DNA of 64,000 nucleotides from Paulinella micropora (lineage: Eukaryota; Cercozoa; Imbricatea; Euglyphida), in the NCBI GenBank assembly GCA_009731375.1, contig BJOX01000176.1, positions 527,466-591,465 of the forward strand, written 5' to 3'. A program made the position numbers and the translations under genes. The notes beneath the pieces were generated by a model. It was not told the DNA's origin, made no database searches, and worked only from the letters and a program-made list of their open reading frames with translations. Positions 47,361-64,000 of the stretch are shown one piece after another. Every line of letters starts with the position of its first letter. Positions within the stretch are counted from its first letter, which is position 1.

Positions 47361-48472
47361 TTTTATCTACGGAGCACAGCTGTTGAACACCGGCCAGTTT
47401 TCCTTTTCGAGCACTGCAGCTTATTTGGGCTAGATCACATCACATGATCATAGTATTTCTATACGTTTTTTTTTTTTTTTTTTTAAATAATTTTTTTATA
47501 TATTTTTTAATGTTTTGTTTCTTTTTCTTTATCTATTAAGCTTGCTTACAACAACAAGAAAAACAACAACAAGAACAACAACAAGAACAACAACACGCAA
47601 CAACAACAACAACTGCAACGACAACACTTGAACAACGACAACAACAACAACGACAACAACAGCAACAACAACAACAAAAAATTCTTAGTCCTTCTCAGTC
47701 CTAGGTCTTGTATTTTATTCGGCTCTAGATCTCAGTGGAGCCGCTCAGCTGTTGAAAATTGGTGCCAGTTTTCCATTAGGACCTGAACTGCTGCTTATTT
47801 GCGGCAGACTGCAATGCCACGGTTGAATTTTGGTTATCACGTATTAATAGTTGTTAGTGTTTCAAGTTCAATGTCTCAGTAGTGACTACAATGTGGGAAG
47901 CATTAATATCATCTTAAATTATATATAGTCACAGTAATCATACTGCATATCAGGCCTAGTCACAAGTTTGATTGGAACTGGGGTGATAAAGTCGAATAAG
48001 TCAGCAAATTCACAAGAGAAACGGAAGAACGGATTTGAGAAGAAAGGTAATAAAAAAAAGAATGGAGGTGTGTCTTTCTTGCCACTGTCTCTGCTTCGGC
48101 CGCACTGGGGCAAAAATTGATGTGTTAATATTAATATTATTAATATTAATAAGAATTACAGTACTTCTGTTGGCGCGCACATAGATTTCTTTTAATACAG
48201 GAATACTTGCCACTTACAGGGAGGAGTGGTTCATGCATATGATAATATTATGAGATACAATGTAATCATAACGATTCAACTTGTGAAAGAGCAACTCACC
48301 CACTCTCACTCTCACTTCGTTTTCAGCCGGCCGGAAGGACGAACTGTAATAAATATCGGAAAGGAAAGAAAGTATATAGCACAAAACTATATATTAGTAT
48401 TATACTACTACTACCGCCAACACTAGCAGAATTACTAGTGTTGCGAAGGGGTAAGGGGTGCAAGGGGGTTGA
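47361..48472. other. Unique and AAC-rich sequence, no recognised gene
   Basis: A CAGCTGTTGAA...CAGTTTTCC...GCTTATTTG segment occurs twice (47380-47431 and 47747-47805). A T-run lies at 47468-47484 and AAC repeats at 47547-47680. The remainder is AT-rich without exon-like frames. Confidence 0.5.
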
Positions 48473-48829
48473 CGGTGGTTAGAGAGCTGTAGATTCAAAT
48501 CTGAGGGGCGGGTTGAGGATGGGAATGGGTGTGGTTAGAGAGCGCTATAATTTCAGCTCTGTAGCTGGTTGAGGAAGGGGGTTTTGGTGCGGTTAGAGAT
48601 AGCTGTAGAGTCAACTCTGCTGGGGGCGAGGTGGGTGGGGTATGGTTAGAGCTTAAGAGTGGACTCCAAGGAGAGGGTTGAGGAGGGGATGAGTTTGGTT
48701 AGAGATAGCCAGACTCAACTCTGAAGGGTGGTGGTATAGGTTAGGTCTGGTTAGAAAGCTATGGAGCTAACTCTGAGGGTTGGTTTGAGGAAGGAGGGGA
48801 TGGATTGGTTAGATAGGTGTAGAGTCAAC
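48473..48829 (-). repeat. Seven-unit minisatellite 3' of the ACT gene
   Basis: Units of about 50-65 bp sharing GTTGAGGA-GGG and TGGTTAGAGA-AGC-GTAGAGTCAACTCTG, diverged from each other. The unit nearest the gene overlaps the stop codon (CAGAGTTGAGTTGACTC on the minus strand), so the array probably grew from the end of the last exon. Confidence 0.85.
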
Positions 48830-55666
<6,837 letters not shown>

Positions 55667-55693
55667 CGTCCTGGCACACACCGAGATGCATGC

Positions 55694-55748
55694 ATGCACC
55701 ATCATCCTCATCATCATTATCAGCAGCATTATCATCATCATCATCACC

Positions 55749-55782
<34 letters not shown>

Positions 55783-55892
55783 CCATCATCATCATTACCA
55801 CCACCATCATCATCACCATCACCATCACCATCATCATCTCCATCATCATCATCATCATCATCACCATCACCACCATTATCATCATCACATCA
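55694..55892. repeat. (ATC)n/(ACC)n
   Basis: Between the ACT gene and the Mpv17 gene. Confidence 0.95.
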
Positions 55893-55962
55893 TAAGAGAG
55901 ACGGCTGACGAGAGAGGTTGTAGCCGCCACAGGAATAGGAAGCAACATGGTCGAAACATCAA
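55893..55962 (-). repeat. Echo of Mpv17 last exon (middle)
   Basis: Minus strand IPVAATTSLVSRL against IPVVATTSLVWSL. About 65 bp kept; it lies downstream of the real stop codon. Confidence 0.92.
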
Positions 55963-55974
55963 TCATCATCAATC

Positions 55975-55977
55975 ATT

Positions 55978-56009
<32 letters not shown>

Positions 56010-56100
56010 GTCATCATCATCAATCATCATCATCATCATCAATCATCATCAATCATCATCAATCATCATCAATCATCATCAATCATCAATCATCATCATC

Positions 56101-56131
<31 letters not shown>

Positions 56132-56185
56132 ATCATCATCATCATCATCATCATCAATCATCATCAATCATCATCAATCATCATC

Positions 56186-56217
<32 letters not shown>

Positions 56218-56288
56218 ATCATCATCAATCATCATCAATCATCATCAGCCATCATCATCATCATCAATCATCATCAATCATCATCATT

Positions 56289-56322
<34 letters not shown>

Positions 56323-56507
56323 ATCAATCATCATCTATTTCATCATTATCATCATCATCATCATCATCATCATCATCGTCATCATCATCATCCATCATCA
56401 TCCATCATCATCCATCATCCATCATCATCATCATCATCATCATTATCATCATCCTCATCATCCTCATCATCAATCATCATCAATCATCAATCATCATCCT
56501 CATCATC

Positions 56508-56552
<45 letters not shown>

Positions 56553-56622
56553 TTATCATCCATTATAATCAACCATCATCAATCATCATCAACCATCATC
56601 AACCGTCATCAATCATTCATCA

Positions 56623-56662
<40 letters not shown>

Positions 56663-56776
56663 ACCATCATCAACCATCATCAACCATCATCCATCATCAT
56701 CCATCATCATCCATCATCATCAATCATCATCAATCATCAACCATCATCAACCATCATCAACCATCATCAACCATCA
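55975..56776. repeat. (ATC)n with AATCATC units, about 800 bp
   Basis: Directly 3' of the Mpv17 stop; His/Ser/Ile frames are artefacts. Confidence 0.95.
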
Positions 56777-60392
<3,616 letters not shown>

Positions 60393-60403
60393 TGCCCCGC
60401 CCT

Positions 60404-60900
60404 GTACATACATAACATACATACATACATACATATACATACACACAACATACATACATACATACATACACACATACATAGATTACCATATATCCATATA
60501 TTACATTTCTTACCATATCTTACCATACATTACCAGACATTACCTGTAATGTAATGTAATGTAAGTAATGTAACTAATGTAATGTAATGTGTACTGTACT
60601 GTAATGTAATGTAATGTAATGTAATGTAATCTAATGTAATCTAATGTAATGTCATGTCATGTCATGTAATGTCATTTATGCCATGTAATGTAAAGTAAGG
60701 TAAGATAAGGTAAGGTAAGGTAAGGTAAGGTCAGGTTGGTAATCTTATGTATTGGTACTGTAAATGTAATGTAAGGTACTGGTAATGGTAATGGTATGGT
60801 AATGGTAATGGTAATCTTGATGTAATGGTAATGTAACGGTAATGTAACGGTCATGGTAATGTCTGGTAATGTCTGGTAATGCCATTTCATAACATTACAT
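60404..60900. repeat. (CATA)n, (TAATG)n, (AAGGT)n
   Basis: CATA to 60480, TACCATA-type, then AATGT and AAGGT pentamers. Lies 5' of the Mpv17 gene; no promoter motif recognised. Confidence 0.92.
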
Positions 60901-61385
60901 GACATGATATTACATTACATTATATTACATTACATTACATCACATCACATCACATCACAGTACATTACATTATATACATTACATTACATTATATTACATT
61001 ACATTATATTATATTATATTATATTATATTATATTATATATATTATATTACATTATATTATATTATATTATATATATTATATGATATGATATTAACATTA
61101 TATTATATTATATTATATTATATTATATTATATTATATTATATTATATCATATTATATTATATTTTTTATATTATATTATATTATATTATATTATATTTA
61201 TATTATATTATATTATATTATATTATATTATATTATATTATATTATATTATATTATATTATATTATATTATCATTATATTATATTATATTATATTATATT
61301 ATATTATATTATATTATATTATATTATATTATATTATATTATATTATATTATATTATATTATATTACATTACATTTTATTACATT
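60901..61385. repeat. (ATTAT)n pentanucleotide array
   Basis: ACATT units grading into about 350 bp of nearly pure ATTAT. Confidence 0.95.
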
Positions 61386-61946
61386 AAAGACAGACAGTTA
61401 GACAGGCAGGCAGGCAGGCAGACAAGTACTCAGACAGACAGACAGACAGACGAACAGAGACAGACAGACAGACAGACATACAGACAGACAGACAGAAATG
61501 AGAAATCGATCAATAGAACAGTTTATTTCGAGTCTGTCGTTCATCGTCAATATCTTTATGTCTTTTACTCTTCTCTCTTTCTCCTTGTCTCCTCTCTTTT
61601 GCACTCGAGTTTCATCTGTGTTTCTCCTTTTGCACTCGAGTTTCATCTGTGGCTCGAGTTTCACTGCATTATGTGCCTCTTCTTGCATGAAGAAATGCAA
61701 TCCGTGTAACGCCTATGCATGGTTGCATGAACTATATATGCACGGACCATGTAAGTCTCATGCATGTTGTGTATGTGTGTGTGTATGTCTGTCTCTCTGT
61801 CTGTCTGTCTCAAGTACGGAATTATTGAATTCGAGCGATCAAATCGTGGTCATTTTCACGGTTTGCAATTGTTTGCTGCCCTTTTTTCCCAGGTGTTGGG
61901 CCATACTGGCTCTGTAAGTTGGACAGGGGGAGGAGATTGCGGTACC
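61386..61946. other. (CAGA)n then unique sequence, no recognised gene
   Basis: CAGA to 61497. TTTTGCACTCGAGTTTCATC is doubled (61598 and 61628), with a third partial copy (CTCGAGTTTCA at 61653). GT/CTGT repeats at 61767-61810. This may be the 5' region of the aminotransferase gene. Confidence 0.6.
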
Positions 61947-62265
61947 ATGGCCTCTGCAAAGGCAAGAACCTCGCGTCTCGGAAAGAAGAGGAGATGATGC
62001 TTGACGGTGGAATGAGTATGCATATGTGCCAATTTGTTGCATTTGTGTATCATTTTCGCTGCTTCCAGCTGTTCATGTGACTCCTTTTCTTTCCAGAAAG
62101 TACAACTTTTTTTCTTCACACATTGCAAACCGTGCTTTTCATCCTCCTTCCAGGTATTGCGAGACTACAGCCGATGGCTGTCTCCACGATCTCTCTTGCG
62201 CACTCCTTCGCCCATCCGTGCTTTGCAACCCCTCCTGGCTGTGCCCGGAGTAATCTCACTTGGAG
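61947..62265 (+). CDS. N-terminal exons of an AADAT-like PLP aminotransferase
   Basis: Exon 62154-62265 (37 codons plus 1 base) reads VLRDYSRWLSPRSLLRTPSP then IRALQPLLAVPGVISLGG. This is the N-terminal signature of class-I/II aminotransferases of the kynurenine/2-aminoadipate type (Y-S-R-x-L-S ... P-S-P-I-R ... ISLAGG-P), which act in lysine or tryptophan breakdown with PLP. The first exon is less sure: ATG at 61947 with MASAK and an AG|GCAAG donor (GC-AG intron) gives the correct phase. The PLP-lysine exons are not in the window; the sequence that follows is CT repeats, TA repeats and a gap. Could also be a pseudogene remnant if the rest is absent downstream. Confidence 0.65.
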
Positions 62266-62287
62266 GTTATTCTGTCTCTCTCTCACT

Positions 62288-62322
<35 letters not shown>

Positions 62323-62370
62323 TCTCTCTCTCTCTCTCATCTATCTCTGTCTCTCTCTGTCTCTCCTCTC

Positions 62371-62418
<48 letters not shown>

Positions 62419-62566
62419 CGCTCGCTCTCGCTCTCTCTCTCATCTATCTCTGTCTCTCTCTGTCTCTCCTCTTTCTCTGTCTCTCTCTGTCTCTCTCTGT
62501 CTCTCCCTGTCTCTCTTCTCTCTCTCTCCTCTTTCTCTGTCTCTCTCTGTCTCTCTCTGTCTCTCG

Positions 62567-62600
<34 letters not shown>

Positions 62601-62648
62601 TCTGTCTTTCTCTCTCTCGCGCGCGCTCTCTCTCGCTCGCTCTCTCTC

Positions 62649-62694
<46 letters not shown>

Positions 62695-62770
62695 TCTCTC
62701 TCTCTCTCATCTCTCTCTGTCTCTCTGTCTCTCTCTGTCTCTCTCTGTGTGTGTCTCTCTCTCTCTCTAT
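62266..62770 (+). repeat. (CT)n with GTCTCT and (GC)n patches
   Basis: About 500 bp starting at the donor of exon 62154-62265, CT on the sense strand. Confidence 0.95.
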
Positions 62771-62790
62771 ATATAAACATATATATAAAC

Positions 62791-62821
<31 letters not shown>

Positions 62822-62951
62822 TATATATATATATACATATCATATCATATATATATATATATTTAATACATATAATATATATATACATATATATATGCAT
62901 CATATATTATATATATATGCATATATATATATAGAAATATATATATCCCTC

Positions 62952-63007
<56 letters not shown>

Positions 63008-63014
63008 TCTCACT

Positions 63015-63052
<38 letters not shown>

Positions 63053-63058
63053 CCCCCC

Positions 63059-63094
<36 letters not shown>

Positions 63095-63330
63095 CCCGGG
63101 GGGGTTTTTTTTTTTTTTTTTTTTTNNNNNNNNNNNNNNNNNNNNNNNNNNNNNNNNNNNNNNNNNNNNNNNNNNNNNNNNNNNNNNNNNNNNNNNNNNN
63201 NNNNNNNNNNNNNNNNNNNNNNNNNNNNNNNNNNNNNNNNNNNNNNNNNNNCCCCCCCCCCCCCCCCCCCCCCCATTCTCTCTCTCTCGATCTGTTGTGT
63301 GTGTGTGTGTGTGTTGTGTGTGTGTGTGAT
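62770..63330. repeat. (TA)n, (CT)n, poly-C/poly-T, 126-N gap, poly-C, (GT)n
   Basis: TA to 62945, CT to 63050, C and T runs to 63125, N at 63126-63251, C run to 63274, GT to 63329. Confidence 0.94.
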
Positions 63331-63548
63331 ACATACATAATACATATGTCAACTACATGCATACATACATACATACATACATACATACACATACATACAT
63401 ACATACATACATACATACAAACATACATACATAAATACAAAAAACATACATACATACATACATACATACATACATACATACATACCATACATATACCATA
63501 CATACATACCATACATACCATACATAAACATACATACATAAACATACA

Positions 63549-63581
<33 letters not shown>

Positions 63582-63700
63582 TATACATACATACATGCAT
63601 ACATACATGCATGCATGCATGCATACATACATGCATACATACATGCATACATACAGACATACTTACAACATACATACATACATATACATAGATACATACT
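63331..63700. repeat. (CATA)n block
   Basis: CATA with CCATA and GCATA variants. Confidence 0.96.
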
Positions 63701-63812
63701 ATTAGTTTCTCTCTTCACTAGTCAATCGACTGAAGGAGGAACAGAACACAAACGAACAAAAACCAAACATAGGAGCTGACACTGTCCTCCTGTTAATTAC
63801 TACTACGACATC

Positions 63813-63833
63813 ATGTCGACAGAGACCGCCGAA
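63813..63833 (+). CDS. Possible first coding exon (MSTETAE)
   Basis: Unique sequence 63705-63860 holds an acceptor-like CACTAG, then ATG at 63813 and seven codons before GAAGTGAGTG, a strong donor. It would start a new plus-strand gene extending beyond the window. No protein similarity can be judged from seven residues. Confidence 0.3.
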
Positions 63834-63860
63834 GTGAGTGAATTCTCGGAGGCAGAACAA

Positions 63861-64000
63861 CATACATACATACATACATACATACATACATACATACATA
63901 CATAATATACATATATACATGTACACATACATACATACATACATACATACATGCATACATACATACATACATACATATGTATGTATGTATGTATGTATGT
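63861..64000. repeat. (CATA)n turning into (TATG)n
   Basis: Palindromic switch at about 63975; continues past the window edge. Confidence 0.95.

Noticed and set aside
61498-61917. 139-codon plus ORF with hydrophobic stretches
   Set aside because: Contains a doubled 30-bp repeat and ends in GT-rich sequence; no family match and no link in phase to the aminotransferase exon.

Overview
This is a piece of a eukaryotic nuclear genome. All recognisable coding sequence is split into short GC-rich exons (about 30 to 130 bp, with a few longer) by GT-AG introns that consist almost entirely of simple-sequence DNA: ATCT/GATA, TATG/CATA, CT/GA, ACT/AGT, AAC/GTT, AAT and AAC(C)T families. The species cannot be named from the sequence. 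Two genes of bacterial or organellar type (RlmN and a GcvR-like two-ACT-domain protein) beside a PMP22/Mpv17 gene fit a microbial eukaryote, perhaps an alga, better than an animal or fungus. The assembly has 20 runs of N; seven are exactly 10 N, and most of those sit at homopolymers. Some exons are probably hidden in gaps.

Layout. 1.5-2.7 kb (+): three phase-compatible exons of unknown function. 4.4-10.6 kb (+): guanylate kinase, with the P-loop exon and a middle exon not visible. 13.3-15.0 kb (-): C-terminal exons of an unknown protein ending in a CxxC/Cys-rich segment. 11.4 and 15.3-17.3 kb: copies of a tRNA-like SINE with AAT tails. 20.3-27.9 kb (+): a Ser/His-rich protein with a C-terminal NHL-type beta-propeller. 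28-31.6 kb: gene-poor. 31.6-45.0 kb (-): a complete 15-exon rlmN gene whose phases all agree (408 codons). 46.4 kb (+): a 57-residue NUMOD1/IENR1-like ORF. 48.8-55.7 kb (-): GcvR-like ACT protein. 56.8-60.4 kb (-): complete 8-exon Mpv17/PMP22 gene (243 residues). 61.9-62.3 kb (+): first exons of an AADAT-like PLP aminotransferase. 63.8 kb (+): a possible further first exon.

The most striking property is that a large share of the exons, in five of the genes, is accompanied by one to three nearby degenerate copies of the exon edge plus its flanking intron ('echo exons'), separated by microsatellite arrays. They carry frameshifts, stops or lost key residues, and one intact copy per exon gives an in-phase protein. 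A second property is that ATCT and CT arrays lie mostly on the sense strand of the gene that contains them. A third is that two unrelated dispersed repeat families end in the same terminus (ATCTCATCT followed by ATCT repeats), which suggests retroposons with a shared tail that seed these arrays.

The genes do not form a pathway. They are housekeeping functions (GMP phosphorylation, rRNA/tRNA methylation, organelle membrane protein, amino-acid metabolism) on both strands.
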